Assembly (NCBI RefSeq): GCF_024347335.1 | Contig: NZ_AP025464.1 | Span: 806,001 to 870,000 of the forward strand | DNA: 64,000 nucleotides | DNA from: Vibrio celticus | Lineage (GTDB): Bacteria; Pseudomonadota; Gammaproteobacteria; Enterobacterales; Vibrionaceae | Direction: 5' to 3' | Part shown: positions 42,893-53,052 of the stretch, piece after piece | Position numbering within the stretch: the first letter of the stretch is position 1 | Layout: every line of letters starts with the position of its first letter | The notes under the pieces: generated by a model | Database searches by the model: none | What the model was told of the DNA's origin: nothing | The model's input: the letters and a program-made list of their open reading frames with translations, nothing else | Program-made: the position numbers and the translations under genes

Positions 42893-45800
42893 CTACTCAG
42901 AAGCGCCAAGTCCCTCTTTGGCTCGTTCAAAGTCATAATTATCTAACGCACTTTGAACATCTTTGAGAACAACAGAATGTGGATACTGTGCCAGTAACTC
43001 AGTCACATATTGAGTTGCATCGTTATCATAAGCATCCAGCAGTGATAGCAACTGAGCATGCTGTTCTGACGTGATACTCGGTGAATCAGAGGTATTAGTA
43101 AGACTCGCATCGGCTTCTTCAGTACTTGTCGTATTGAATCCCTCAACACCAGACACGTCAAAGCTGATCTCAACTGCTTTAATCAGTTCGATTAACCCAA
43201 GTTCGCCTTGCTTAAGATCTTCTTCATCACACGCCTTGTTATGAGCTTTGCTTTCTAAATCACTGAGTAGTTCGGCTAATCGCAACCCACCAATCGCAGC
43301 TGCCATGCTTTTTAAGGTATGTAGATTACGCTCTAACGTCTCCCATTCGCCTTGTACTAAGTTATCAAAAGCTTCCGACATCATGTCTGGCGAGCCTTGG
43401 CAGAACCTATCAAGCATTTTGGCTTGCAGCTGCACATCATGATAAGTCAGTTGCTCAAACCTCGACTGAGAGAAAACTGGCGGTTCTATGTGAGTATCGG
43501 AGTGTAATTCCGCACTCTCACCAGAATCACCTGTCTGGATCGCATCTGAAGACGTGTCTGATGGCGCTCGACCTTCAACTAATACCTCAGGAACAATGTA
43601 TCGAGTAATCAAAGACATCGCTTTATCAATAACAATTGGCTTATCCAAGAAGTCTGTGACACCCGATGCCCTCGCTCGTTGTTTCGCATCAGCAAAAACA
43701 TTGGCCGACATTGCAATAATCGGTACATCTATATCGAATTCACGAATCAAACGGGTAGCTTCAAAGCCGTCCATAATTGGCATTTGAAGATCCATGAAGA
43801 TTATTTCGTAGTCGTTGTTTTTAGCTAACTCCAGCGCTTCCTTTCCGTCTTCAGCAAGATCGGCATTTAATTTAGAGCGACTGAAAAATGCTAAAGCTAG
43901 ATCTTGGTTCAGCTCATTGTCTTCAACCAATAGCACTCTTTGGCCTTTGAACTCTATCTGATAATCCAGTTGCAGCTCTTGGGCTTTGAAGTTGGCTAAC
44001 GCATCCGAGCTTGATCGTGGCAATGTCAGCACAAAGGAGAACTCACTGCCTTGCCCGTAAACACTCTCCACCGTAATTTGACTGCCCATCGCATGCACTA
44101 ATTTCTGGCTAATGTTGAGCCCAAGCCCTGTACCGCCAAACCGACGTGTTGTTGTGGTATCCGCTTGGCTAAAGGCTTCAAACAGCTTGTGACGGTTCTC
44201 ATCCGAGATGCCTATCCCGGTATCCATCACACTCACCTTCATGGTTAGACTGCTATCGTTCGAGTCAACATGCTCCACCGTTAACGCTACGCTGCCTTTT
44301 TCCGTAAACTTAATCGCGTTACCCACAAGGTTGAGTATGACTTGGAACAACCTCAAGGGATCGCCTTGCAATGGCGTGTCTAACTCTGGGTCTATGACCA
44401 TCGACAAATTGAGTTGTTTCTCAGCCGCTTTCGATTCCATCAGCTCAATCACATCTTTAAAGGTCGTCACGGGATCAAACGGGATGTTATCAATAACAAG
44501 TTGCCCTGCTTCTATCTTTGAAAAATCAAGGATGTCATTGATGATACTGAGTAACGAATGGCCAGAACGGTGCACTTTCTCGATGTAATTTCGAGCAACA
44601 GGATTCGATATTTCGCCAATCGCCAGATAAGACAAACCAATAATGGCGTTCATTGGTGTTCTTATCTCATGGCTCATATTGGCTAAGAATTCTGATTTAG
44701 CTTGGCTCGCTAAATCGGCTCTCTGTTTTTCTTCTTCCAATTGTTCGTTAAGGCGCTTCATTTCTGAAATATCAAATGCCCAAAATAGTGTGGCGACTTC
44801 CCCATCAATCTCAAAAAGATAGTAACTGACCAAAGCAACAAATCGGGTTCCATCAGACTTTCTAAGAACCAACTCCCTATTTTCAACTTTACCGTTAAGG
44901 TCGAGCTCTTTATGCACGCCATCACGAACGCTCAGCGAGTCATGGATAGCAGCGACGTCGATAGAAGACAACGCCTGATCTTCCACGCCAAACAGACGTT
45001 TCGCAGTATCATTCGCATAACGAACCTGATCCCCGACAACCACACTCGCAGCTATAGGTGAAGTGTTCAGAATGTTATAAAGCTGATTTTGGGCTTTTTG
45101 AAGGGCTTCGGTCGCTTCCTTAGCAATACTGATCTGCTTCGCTAGTTTACGATTCCAGAAAATAATAAGAAGGAGGATCACCAGAGAAAAAACCGAAATG
45201 GTGTAAACCATTTGATAGTCAACTCTTTCTATCGCTTTAGGCGCCGCCCACTTTGCTGAGATCTTCTGGTGTTCTTCAGCCGAGATACTGCCTATCGCTT
45301 TATTCACAATAGACAACAATAATGGTTCAGACTTGATGACATGCAGAGTTGGCGACAGGAAGAAATCTAATCGGCCGATAATGCCAATCCCTCGATAGCC
45401 AAATGAGTCGATTAGGTAAGTTAGGACGTCAACGGTATCAATCATCGCATCAAACTCACCCGACTCGACGAGCTCTAAGCCGTCATTAGTCGAGGACACC
45501 ATCGCCCAGTTGATCTCAGGGTAACTATCCACGATAGCTCCTGTGTTGGCTCCACCCTCTAAAATACCTATTTTCCATCCCGCAGCTTCTTCTAAGACAA
45601 GGCTATTCACATCTCGTCTTGAGGCAATGGCCAAGCGACTAGAAAATAACGGTTTACCCGCCTTCACGCTCTCGCTAAGTGAACGATTCTCCACAGCGGC
45701 CGAGACAAGGTGCACTTTTCTATGATCAACGAGTCGTCGAGTCTCCTGCCAACTGCCGACACCAACATGTTCCAAGCGTAAACCTGTTTTCTGTTCGATC

Positions 45801-47872
45801 AGCTTTAGGTAATCATCGATCATGCCGATGTATTCCCCTTTGCTCGATACTGCCTCATAAGGCAAAGAGTTAGGATCAATACCGATTTTTAATACTGGAT
45901 GAGACTTTATCCACTGACGTTCATTTTGACTAAGGTTAAGAAGTTCACCGGCTAAGCTATTTGATTGGTAAATATCTGAAATATAACGTTTTGCGCCATC
46001 TCCGAATGAATTGAACTGCTCAATGGCTGGGAAATAAACATAGCTCCCTTCCACGGAATCCACATCGAAATAGAAGGTCATAAACCCAGCATTGGTGCTG
46101 CCCGTCTGCGTTTTATAGCCAGCGCCTTTCGTCACGGATGACAATTTAGATGTGTTTTTCTTGTCCAATGATGACGTTGATACATCTCCTAGGAACCAAG
46201 ATTCAAGCGGTCGCTTATTATTATCAGCCAGTGCAGAAATCACCGTGAAGGTATTATCTGCGTCAAATATGTCAAAAATCTTAGGCAATTCGTCAAAGCG
46301 ATCATTGACGATAAAGTACGCTGAGATTTGAGCAATAATATCGGCCTTCTTCAGAACCGGAGTCAGGTCGTTCTTAATTTGTCGTCTAAGAATCGGTTCA
46401 AATTCCCCGTCTTCCCTTTTCAGGTTTGCCAATGCGGCATTGAAACGGTCTCTTAATTCCGCCCCCCTGAAATCCACGTAGATGGGATAACTGACTTTAT
46501 AATCTTCATGGAGCTGTATCTCGCGCATTTCAATAAACCGGGTATTGGTGACAAACCAGGTTAATACGCGCCTTTCTACCATCAGGAGATCAACATTTTG
46601 AGCTCTCAGCTGGGAAAATGCCGACTCTAAGCTGTCGAGATCATCTATCCGATCAATGCTCAATTGGCTTTCCAACACTTCTACGGAGTTTTTAATCGGC
46701 GATGTTTCATCGAACAGCAAAGCTCCCAATGACAAATTTTTTGCCGATTTCAAATCCAGCTTACGCCTCTTTAATGACACTGGCACAAAATCAACATCCA
46801 TCACCTTGTCACTGACAAAGTGCAATGAAGAGTCATCCAGTTGAACGCCAGAAACAAACGATATTGAGCTATTGCTATCAATGGCTTGACGAGCCGCACT
46901 ACGAGGCAAGGTGACAACGTCACCCAATCGATACCCCATATCGTTCAAAGCCCTTTGCATAATGTCATGCTCTAAGCCGACAGAAGTACTGTCTGGGTAC
47001 ATGTAAGGCGGGTTGCCGAAACCAAATACACCTTTAACGGGAGAGCGATAAGGAGAGTCATCTAACCATTTAGATAAAATGCGGTTCTTTTTACTGATAT
47101 CAAACGTTGCAATCTGTTGATTCAATAAGTTAAGCAGCTCATTGTCGTTTGAACGAATAACCATAGCTGCTTTGATGCTCTTCCAGCGATCAAGTACATG
47201 ATTGACCGCTAAATTCTCTACTCCACTTTTATGAGCAAGATCCATGGTGGTTACAGGTTCAGCCAGCAAACCATCAACCGAGCCGTCTTCTAATGCGCGA
47301 ATAGCATCAATGGCCGTATCGAACTCAACTCTCTCAATCGAACTAAGCTGCACGCCAGATCGCTCAAGGTCGATGCTTTCACGAACCATGGCAATTCGTC
47401 TCTTAGCCTCTTGCTCAATTTTATTGTTGAGGTGGTCATCGGTAGGAAGAATGACAGCAATTTGGTACGAGATATAAGGATCGGTTTGAAGGAAACGACC
47501 TCCTTCGCTGGGATCAAACTGTTGAAACGGAAACACATCGCCTTTCCCGTCTAACAAAGCTTGCTTTGCTTCAGCGTGAGAATCTACGCTGATGAAGTTG
47601 GTTTTTACGTTGAAACGCTCTTCAAGATCGTAAGCCCAATCTCGGATAATACCGTCGACTTTTCCGTCATCACCAATAAATGAGTAAGGATAATGACTGG
47701 ATAGCGCAACAAACGTGATTTCACGATCAGGATCTTGCCATAGGTTTGATTGTTGCTCTGGAGCAGCCTCAGCGTTAACGCTAGCGGCACGAACAACGAA
47801 GACAACAAACAAAATTATGGCGATGACATAACGCTTACCCCACTTACCCCACATCTGCCAGAGGTCACTCAT
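42893..47872 (-). CDS. EvgS/BvgS-like hybrid sensor kinase with three binding-protein modules
   Basis: A 1659-residue inner-membrane phosphorelay sensor. After an N-terminal membrane segment (IAIILFVVFVV) come three SBP_bac_3-like periplasmic modules at about 50-275, 278-505 and 645-885. About 140 residues of unassigned sequence lie between the second and third. A second membrane segment is at about 892-912. The cytoplasmic part has a PAS domain (about 930-1050), HisKA with His1068 (ANMSHEIRTPMNA), HATPase (NLVGNAIKF, DTGIGI, GGTGLGL), a receiver with Asp1361 (MDLQMPIMDG) and an Hpt domain with His1518 (NLHTLKSMAAAIGG). All relay residues are present. Its start overlaps the end of the HD-GYP regulator gene by eight bases, so that protein is the obvious phosphorelay target. 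EvgS and BvgS have two such periplasmic modules. The signal is unknown. Confidence 0.93.
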   Translation of the reverse strand: MSDLWQMWGKWGKRYVIAIILFVVFVVRAASVNAEAAPEQQSNLWQDPDREITFVALSSHYPYSFIGDDGKVDGIIRDWAYDLEERFNVKTNFISVDSHAEAKQALLDGKGDVFPFQQFDPSEGGRFLQTDPYISYQIAVILPTDDHLNNKIEQEAKRRIAMVRESIDLERSGVQLSSIERVEFDTAIDAIRALEDGSVDGLLAEPVTTMDLAHKSGVENLAVNHVLDRWKSIKAAMVIRSNDNELLNLLNQQIATFDISKKNRILSKWLDDSPYRSPVKGVFGFGNPPYMYPDSTSVGLEHDIMQRALNDMGYRLGDVVTLPRSAARQAIDSNSSISFVSGVQLDDSSLHFVSDKVMDVDFVPVSLKRRKLDLKSAKNLSLGALLFDETSPIKNSVEVLESQLSIDRIDDLDSLESAFSQLRAQNVDLLMVERRVLTWFVTNTRFIEMREIQLHEDYKVSYPIYVDFRGAELRDRFNAALANLKREDGEFEPILRRQIKNDLTPVLKKADIIAQISAYFIVNDRFDELPKIFDIFDADNTFTVISALADNNKRPLESWFLGDVSTSSLDKKNTSKLSSVTKGAGYKTQTGSTNAGFMTFYFDVDSVEGSYVYFPAIEQFNSFGDGAKRYISDIYQSNSLAGELLNLSQNERQWIKSHPVLKIGIDPNSLPYEAVSSKGEYIGMIDDYLKLIEQKTGLRLEHVGVGSWQETRRLVDHRKVHLVSAAVENRSLSESVKAGKPLFSSRLAIASRRDVNSLVLEEAAGWKIGILEGGANTGAIVDSYPEINWAMVSSTNDGLELVESGEFDAMIDTVDVLTYLIDSFGYRGIGIIGRLDFFLSPTLHVIKSEPLLLSIVNKAIGSISAEEHQKISAKWAAPKAIERVDYQMVYTISVFSLVILLLIIFWNRKLAKQISIAKEATEALQKAQNQLYNILNTSPIAASVVVGDQVRYANDTAKRLFGVEDQALSSIDVAAIHDSLSVRDGVHKELDLNGKVENRELVLRKSDGTRFVALVSYYLFEIDGEVATLFWAFDISEMKRLNEQLEEEKQRADLASQAKSEFLANMSHEIRTPMNAIIGLSYLAIGEISNPVARNYIEKVHRSGHSLLSIINDILDFSKIEAGQLVIDNIPFDPVTTFKDVIELMESKAAEKQLNLSMVIDPELDTPLQGDPLRLFQVILNLVGNAIKFTEKGSVALTVEHVDSNDSSLTMKVSVMDTGIGISDENRHKLFEAFSQADTTTTRRFGGTGLGLNISQKLVHAMGSQITVESVYGQGSEFSFVLTLPRSSSDALANFKAQELQLDYQIEFKGQRVLLVEDNELNQDLALAFFSRSKLNADLAEDGKEALELAKNNDYEIIFMDLQMPIMDGFEATRLIREFDIDVPIIAMSANVFADAKQRARASGVTDFLDKPIVIDKAMSLITRYIVPEVLVEGRAPSDTSSDAIQTGDSGESAELHSDTHIEPPVFSQSRFEQLTYHDVQLQAKMLDRFCQGSPDMMSEAFDNLVQGEWETLERNLHTLKSMAAAIGGLRLAELLSDLESKAHNKACDEEDLKQGELGLIELIKAVEISFDVSGVEGFNTTSTEEADASLTNTSDSPSITSEQHAQLLSLLDAYDNDATQYVTELLAQYPHSVVLKDVQSALDNYDFERAKEGLGASE

Positions 47873-48890
47873 CTTTGAACTTCTCTTTAATCTCTAGAAT
47901 CTCAGGCAATTTAATGAAAAACAGATCAACGATAGTCGGGTCAAAATGCTTGCCTTTCTGCTCAGTGATTAAGGCTAAAGCATCTTCGACACTCCAAGCC
48001 TTTTTATAAGGGCGCTCTGCCGTCAGTGCATCAAACACATCTGCCACAGCAGCGATTCTGCCAACCAGTGGGATGTCTTCCCCTGCCACTTGACTCGGGT
48101 AACCGGAACCATCCCATTTTTCATGGTGATACTGCGCCACTTGAATCGCCATGCGCATCAGTTTTGAATCACTCTGCCTACCGAGTATATCAACACCATA
48201 TTCGACATGCTTTTGCATAATTGTCCACTCGTCGGCGTCCAATTTACCCGGCTTGAGTAATACGCTATCAGGAATACCGATCTTGCCAATATCATGCATT
48301 GGTGCTGCATCACGCAACGTCTCGGCATCTTCGTCAGTCATTCCCAAGGCTTTAGCTAGCACTTCACAGTAGTGACTCATACGCTTAACGTGCATGCCTG
48401 TTTCATTGTCTTTAAATTCAGCAGCTCTACCCAGTATGTTCAGTGTTTCTAGCTTACCGAGATTGATCTCTTGAGTTTTCTCTTTTACCTGACTAAACAA
48501 CGCGCGTTGTTGGTCATAAAGTGCGATATGCGTTTTCACACGCTGGAGTGCAATTGCAGGGGTTATCGGCTTGGTTAGGTAATCGACAGCCCCCAAGGAG
48601 AGCCCTTTTACTTCGGCTTCTGGACCAATTGTGGCGGTCACGAAAATGATAGGAATGTGAGCCGTATTCGGCTGAGCTTTAAGTTGGCGGCACACCTCGT
48701 AACCATCAATGTCAGGCATCATGATATCAAGAAGAATAAGGTCTGGCTGCGGCACCATCTTCGCAATCTTGATACCAATTGTACCGTTAATCGCTACTTT
48801 CACTTGATAAGTATCTTTGAGTATTGCCGTTAACACATCCAAGTTACTTGGGGTGTCATCCACGACTAACACTATAGGTTTCCGACTCAT
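47865..48890 (-). CDS. HD-GYP response regulator (c-di-GMP phosphodiesterase)
   Basis: A 341-residue response regulator. The receiver domain at about 5-122 has Asp10/Asp11, the phosphoacceptor Asp55 (LILLDIMMPDIDG) and Lys107. The HD-GYP domain at about 150-335 has HD at 199-200 (MHDIGKIGIPDS), HVE at 228-230 and GYP at 263-265 (DGSGYPSQ), the set expected of an active c-di-GMP hydrolase. It is the first gene of a two-gene operon with the large hybrid kinase, which overlaps its 3' end by eight bases. Together they suggest that a periplasmic ligand controls c-di-GMP breakdown. The pairing is inferred from gene order. Confidence 0.93.
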   Translation of the reverse strand: MSRKPIVLVVDDTPSNLDVLTAILKDTYQVKVAINGTIGIKIAKMVPQPDLILLDIMMPDIDGYEVCRQLKAQPNTAHIPIIFVTATIGPEAEVKGLSLGAVDYLTKPITPAIALQRVKTHIALYDQQRALFSQVKEKTQEINLGKLETLNILGRAAEFKDNETGMHVKRMSHYCEVLAKALGMTDEDAETLRDAAPMHDIGKIGIPDSVLLKPGKLDADEWTIMQKHVEYGVDILGRQSDSKLMRMAIQVAQYHHEKWDGSGYPSQVAGEDIPLVGRIAAVADVFDALTAERPYKKAWSVEDALALITEQKGKHFDPTIVDLFFIKLPEILEIKEKFKDE

Positions 48891-49200
48891 TGATACCTCG
48901 TATACAAATCAAACAGTTATAACCCTAGTGTAGAACGATTTCCAGAGGTTAAGTAGAAAAAAAAGCAATTGATTTTCAAAAATGAAGAGTAGATCTGTGA
49001 GTGACTTCAAACCGGCGTTATTAGAAGTACGACCAGTCAATATTACGTCAGTTAAGTTATTATTATACAAGGGGAATTACCTTTGTATTGCAACATTTCA
49101 CTAACAACACAGATACTATCCGAAAACAAAAAGAGCTCCTCATATGGGAGCTCTTTTCGTTCAACGGCTAGAAAGCAAAACAACCGAGTTATTCAGTAAT
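48891..49200. other. Spacer with the vctC terminator
   Basis: About 310 bases with no gene, containing the promoter of the HD-GYP/kinase operon on one side and the intrinsic terminator of the vct operon on the other. The middle is AT-rich and shows nothing else I can name. Confidence 0.55.
49129..49157 (-). terminator. Terminator of the vct operon
   Basis: An 11-base perfect stem AAAAGAGCTCC / GGAGCTCTTTT followed on the minus strand by T-rich sequence. Confidence 0.88.
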
Positions 49201-49965
49201 CTAACGACCAGAATAATACATACAGATTCGAACACCATCGAACTCACGAATCTCAAATGGGATCTCGTAGATAGACTCCATCACTGATTTTTCAACCACT
49301 TCCGAAACCTTACCCGACTTAACCACTTTGCCTTTCTTCATCGCAACAATGTTATCTGAGTAACAAGAAGCGAAGTTGATGTCATGAATCACGATAACGA
49401 CCGCTTTATTGAACTCATGCGCTAAACGACGCAACGTCTGCATAATTTCGACCGAGTGTTTAATATCAAGATTGTTCAGTGGCTCATCTAAGAACACATA
49501 ATCCGTATCTTGCGCCACAACCATCGCGATAAACGCCATTTGACGCTGACCGCCACTCAACTCATCAAGGTATTTATTTTGGATGTCAGTAATGCCAAGG
49601 TGTTCTAATGCTGTGTCGACAATCTTATGATCTTCGTCTTTCAAGCGACCTTGAGAGTGTGGGAAGCGACCAAAACAGACCAATTCACGAATCGTAAATC
49701 GCATATTGATGTTGTTTGATTGTCTTAATACCGCAAGGTGCTTCGCTAGCTCTTTGGTATCCCACTCAGCCAGTAACTTATCGCCAATGACCACTTCACC
49801 TGCGTCACTGTCGGTTAAGCGGCTCGCCATTGAAAGCAGTGTACTTTTACCCGCACCATTTGGGCCAATGATAGAAGTCACTTCGCCTTTCGGGAACATA
49901 GCACTGGCATCATCAACCACGAGTGACTTGCCATATTTCTTACTTAAACCTGTTAATTTAATCAC
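49201..49965 (-). CDS. vctC: Siderophore ABC transporter ATPase, VctC-like
   Basis: A 254-residue ATPase of the FepC/FhuC group. Walker A GPNGAGKST is at 34-42, signature LSGGQRQ at 136-142, Walker B VFLDEP at 157-162 and the switch histidine in VIHDINFASCYSDN. It is the last gene of the vctP-D-G-C order known from V. cholerae chromosome II, which imports catechol-type ferric siderophores (vibriobactin, enterobactin). A 12-base gap separates it from vctG. Assignment to Vct rather than another FecCD-type system rests on gene order, sequence flavour and the prtV neighbourhood. Confidence 0.82.
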   Translation of the reverse strand: MIKLTGLSKKYGKSLVVDDASAMFPKGEVTSIIGPNGAGKSTLLSMASRLTDSDAGEVVIGDKLLAEWDTKELAKHLAVLRQSNNINMRFTIRELVCFGRFPHSQGRLKDEDHKIVDTALEHLGITDIQNKYLDELSGGQRQMAFIAMVVAQDTDYVFLDEPLNNLDIKHSVEIMQTLRRLAHEFNKAVVIVIHDINFASCYSDNIVAMKKGKVVKSGKVSEVVEKSVMESIYEIPFEIREFDGVRICMYYSGR

Positions 49966-49977
49966 TACTTACTACCT

Positions 49978-50928
49978 TTACTGAATTCTGGTGCGTAACA
50001 ACAAGAACATAAAATACAAACCGCCGACCAAGTTAATGATCACACTCACAGTGGTTTCAAACGCCATCACTTTTTCGATAAACCATTGGCCAGAAACCAA
50101 TAGCACGATCGCTAACAAGCTGCTTGCGATGATAAGCACACGATGCTGATAAGATCGGAATATCTGGCGAGCTAAGCTTACGGTGATCAGGCCAAAGAAC
50201 AGCACAGGGCCAACCAGAGCCGTCGACACCGCGACCATCACTGACACAATCACCAAGGTAATCTGAGTCAGTCGCTTGGTATTCACGCCCAAGCTTGTCG
50301 CGTTATCAACACCAAGCCAAAGTACGTCAAGCTTAGGCGCCAACAGCCACAGGCCAAGTAAGCTCAAACCCAATGGAATAAGGCTGAGGTAAACCAGTTC
50401 GCCTTTCACGTTATTGAAGCTTGCGAACATCACATTCTGCAGCACCGCAAATTCATTGGGATCAATCAACATCGCAAGGAAATTCGCTAAGCTCGAGAAT
50501 ACGCTGCCACATACGATGCCAATCAAAAGCAGTGTGAATACGTTATTTCGCTTGCTCTTAAAGTAGAAATGGAACAGAGCAAACGAGAACAAGATCATCA
50601 CAGTCACAGACATCGAAAAGTTTGCGATTGAGTCAATTACCCAGAAGCTAGCACTGCCAAACACAAACAGAAGTACCGTTTGTACCAGCATATACAAGCT
50701 GTCAAAGCCCAAGATGGATGGGGTTAGAATTCGGTTATTAGTAATGGTTTGGAAAACCAATGACGACGCCGAGATCGCTACCGCCGCCAACACAATCGAC
50801 AGCAGTTTTGGTAGTCGCAGAGACAAGAAGAACTCGTAGTTATCCCACGTCAGCCCCTGCCCGATGAATAGCGCTGCCATACCCAAAGACGCGATAGCCA
50901 GAATCGCAATTTTTACTGAATCACGCAT
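49978..50928 (-). CDS. vctG: Siderophore ABC transporter permease, VctG-like
   Basis: A 316-residue FecCD-family inner-membrane permease with about nine membrane segments. Family blocks are SASSLVFQTITNNRILTPSI (near residue 52) and ALVGPVLFFGLITVSLARQI (near 237), the latter containing the coupling loop region. It overlaps vctD by eight bases and lies 12 bases before vctC. It would form the VctDG channel pair for ferric catechol siderophores. Confidence 0.82.
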   Translation of the reverse strand: MRDSVKIAILAIASLGMAALFIGQGLTWDNYEFFLSLRLPKLLSIVLAAVAISASSLVFQTITNNRILTPSILGFDSLYMLVQTVLLFVFGSASFWVIDSIANFSMSVTVMILFSFALFHFYFKSKRNNVFTLLLIGIVCGSVFSSLANFLAMLIDPNEFAVLQNVMFASFNNVKGELVYLSLIPLGLSLLGLWLLAPKLDVLWLGVDNATSLGVNTKRLTQITLVIVSVMVAVSTALVGPVLFFGLITVSLARQIFRSYQHRVLIIASSLLAIVLLVSGQWFIEKVMAFETTVSVIINLVGGLYFMFLLLRTRIQ

Positions 50929-51874
50929 TCGACTTGTCTCTCATGATTAGGTAGATAAAAATCAAGCCACCAAAGATGCTGATTACCATTGAGATTGGAA
51001 TCTCATAAGGGAAGATGACGATTCGAGCTAACAGGTCACAAGCCAACACCAAGATCACGCCCCAGTAGGCCGTCCAAGGCAGAATCTTCTTCATGTTATC
51101 GCCCATCATCAGCGACACGATATTCGGCACGATAAGGCCAAGGAATGGGATAACACCAACGATCATCACCACAGAAGAGGCGCAGATAGCGACCAATGCA
51201 ACACCAATGAAGACGATCTTCTGGTAATTCAAGCCGATGTTTTTCGCGAAGCTCTCACCGATGCTCGCCGCACTGAACTGGCTCGCAAAGTAGTAAGCCA
51301 GCACACAAGCAGGCACTGCGAGATAAAGGATTTCATAGCTGCCCTGCAACACGCTCGCAAAGTTCGCCATCGTCCATGCAGACATAGTTTGTACTAAGTC
51401 GTGTTTGTAGGCGATAAATGTGGTCAACGCTGAAACTACGTTTCCGTACATGATGCCAATCAAAGGCACCAATACCGCGTTCTTAAACTTGAGGTGTTGC
51501 AGGAAGCGTACCAATAGCATGGTGCCAAACACTGCAAATGCGAAGATAAAGCCTAAGTAGCTCCATTGCGCAGCATTGCCTAGCACGAGAATACCGACTA
51601 TGTAGCCCAACATCGCACAGTCAATGGTGCCCATCGTCGAAGGCGCGGCAAACTTGTTCTGTACGATTTGTTGCATGATCAAGCCAGAAACACTTAATCC
51701 CGCTCCGGCAAGCACGATCGCAAGTAGTCGAGGGATCCGACTAACAATATAAATAGAGTTGGCGTGTTGGTTGCCATTGAAGAAGTCACTAAAACTGATT
51801 TCAGCGACTCCAATCATCAATGACGCAACGCATAACACAACAAGAAATACAGCAGCTGCAATGGGTTTCAACAT
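50921..51874 (-). CDS. vctD: Siderophore ABC transporter permease, VctD-like
   Basis: A 317-residue FecCD-family permease with about nine membrane segments. The conserved GAGLSVSGLIMQQIVQNKFA (about 56-75) matches the second-helix region of FecCD proteins, and VIPFLGLIVPNIVSLMMGD (about 236-254) is the coupling region. It overlaps vctG by eight bases. A terminator-like hairpin lies between it and vctP, likely lowering permease expression relative to the binding protein. Confidence 0.82.
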   Translation of the reverse strand: MLKPIAAAVFLVVLCVASLMIGVAEISFSDFFNGNQHANSIYIVSRIPRLLAIVLAGAGLSVSGLIMQQIVQNKFAAPSTMGTIDCAMLGYIVGILVLGNAAQWSYLGFIFAFAVFGTMLLVRFLQHLKFKNAVLVPLIGIMYGNVVSALTTFIAYKHDLVQTMSAWTMANFASVLQGSYEILYLAVPACVLAYYFASQFSAASIGESFAKNIGLNYQKIVFIGVALVAICASSVVMIVGVIPFLGLIVPNIVSLMMGDNMKKILPWTAYWGVILVLACDLLARIVIFPYEIPISMVISIFGGLIFIYLIMRDKSNA

Positions 51875-51926
51875 AGAAATAATACTAAAGGTAGGTCTCG
51901 GGTAGCCCGTATAAAAAAGTGAAAAA

Positions 51927-51954
51927 GGGCTTATAAGAACACTCTTATAAGCCC
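51927..51954 (-). terminator. Attenuating terminator between vctP and vctD
   Basis: An 11-base perfect stem GGGCTTATAAG / CTTATAAGCCC with a six-base loop, followed on the minus strand by TTTTT. It is strong enough to stop most transcripts after vctP. Confidence 0.85.
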
Positions 51955-51974
51955 GAAAATCTGATGGTTAATAA

Positions 51975-52907
51975 CTATTGAATCGTACGTTCAATGTCAC
52001 TAAGCATTCTGTGAATCGCCGTCACACCGCCACCAGCCAGATACCAAGCACTTGAATCAAGGTAAACGATGTTGCCGTGCTGCGCTGCAGGTGTTGCCGC
52101 AACCAGTGGGTTATCAAACAGTTGTTGAGCGCGTCCTTCTGATTTGCCAATCGCTTTTTCGCGGTCAAGCACGTAAAGCACTTCAGGTTTTGCATCAGCA
52201 ATGTATTCAAAAGAGATTAAGTTGCCGTGTGTTCCTTTGATCGGAGCCACGGCTGCACTCTTTGATTCCACGAAACCAAAGTCATCAAAGATGATTGAGA
52301 AACGGCTGCCTTTGTTGAACATCGCAATGTTGTTGCCGTTGTTCATTAGCATCATTGCTGAAGTTTCGTCAGACGCTACTTTGTCGTTTACCGCAGTAAT
52401 AGAAGCTTGAGTTTCTTTAATGATCGCTTCGACTTCAGCTTGCTTACCAAAGATGTCACCTAGCGCGCGCCAGTTTTGCTGAGCATCAGCCCAGTATTCG
52501 TCGCCTTCAATAGAGAACATGATGGTCGGAGCAATTTGTGCCAGTTTGTCGTAAACCTTAAGCATGCGGTTTTCCGCGATGATGATGTCAGGCTTCAACA
52601 TGTAGATAGCTTCAAAGTCAGGTTCGCTTAAAGAGCCTGTATTTGCCGTCGTATCTTTGTACGAAGCTAGGTAATCAGGCAGCAAGCTATGAGGCGCGCC
52701 AACTGGCCGCACACCAATTTTATCAAGCACGTCTAAGCTACCGTGGCCTAGAACCACTACTCGCTGTGGTACTTCAGTAAATTGCGCAGTACCTTTTACA
52801 TGCTCAATGGTGACGGTTTCCGCATGCGCGGTCATCATGAATGATGATGCTAGAACGATGGCAAGCCCGCTCAACAACTGGCGAACTGAATTGATTGTTT
52901 TCTTCAT
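51975..52907 (-). CDS. vctP: Periplasmic ferric-siderophore-binding protein, VctP-like
   Basis: A 310-residue class III periplasmic binding protein. The start at 52907 gives a signal peptide (MKKTINSVRQLLSGLAIVL, cleavage near AHA) and has AAGGAAGAAAC upstream; the longer frame is rejected. The two lobes are joined by a helix near 150-185. Typical segments are VPQRVVVLGHGSLDVLDKIG, LSEPDFEAIYMLKPDIIIAE and NIVYLDSSAWYLAGGG. It resembles the binding proteins of catechol-siderophore systems. First gene of vctPDGC. A Fur-like site lies about 150 bases upstream. No outer-membrane receptor gene is next to it in this window. Confidence 0.82.
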   Translation of the reverse strand: MKKTINSVRQLLSGLAIVLASSFMMTAHAETVTIEHVKGTAQFTEVPQRVVVLGHGSLDVLDKIGVRPVGAPHSLLPDYLASYKDTTANTGSLSEPDFEAIYMLKPDIIIAENRMLKVYDKLAQIAPTIMFSIEGDEYWADAQQNWRALGDIFGKQAEVEAIIKETQASITAVNDKVASDETSAMMLMNNGNNIAMFNKGSRFSIIFDDFGFVESKSAAVAPIKGTHGNLISFEYIADAKPEVLYVLDREKAIGKSEGRAQQLFDNPLVAATPAAQHGNIVYLDSSAWYLAGGGVTAIHRMLSDIERTIQ

Positions 52908-53052
52908 GTTTCTTCCTTTGCCATTGAGACAAACCACCACTAATGACAATGAAAGTCACACTACTCATAGACGAGCATGGGGCGTACACAACTGCTAAAT
53001 AACGATAATTTAAAGTCTGTCATTGAATTGACAACAAACTTGTAACGCAAGT

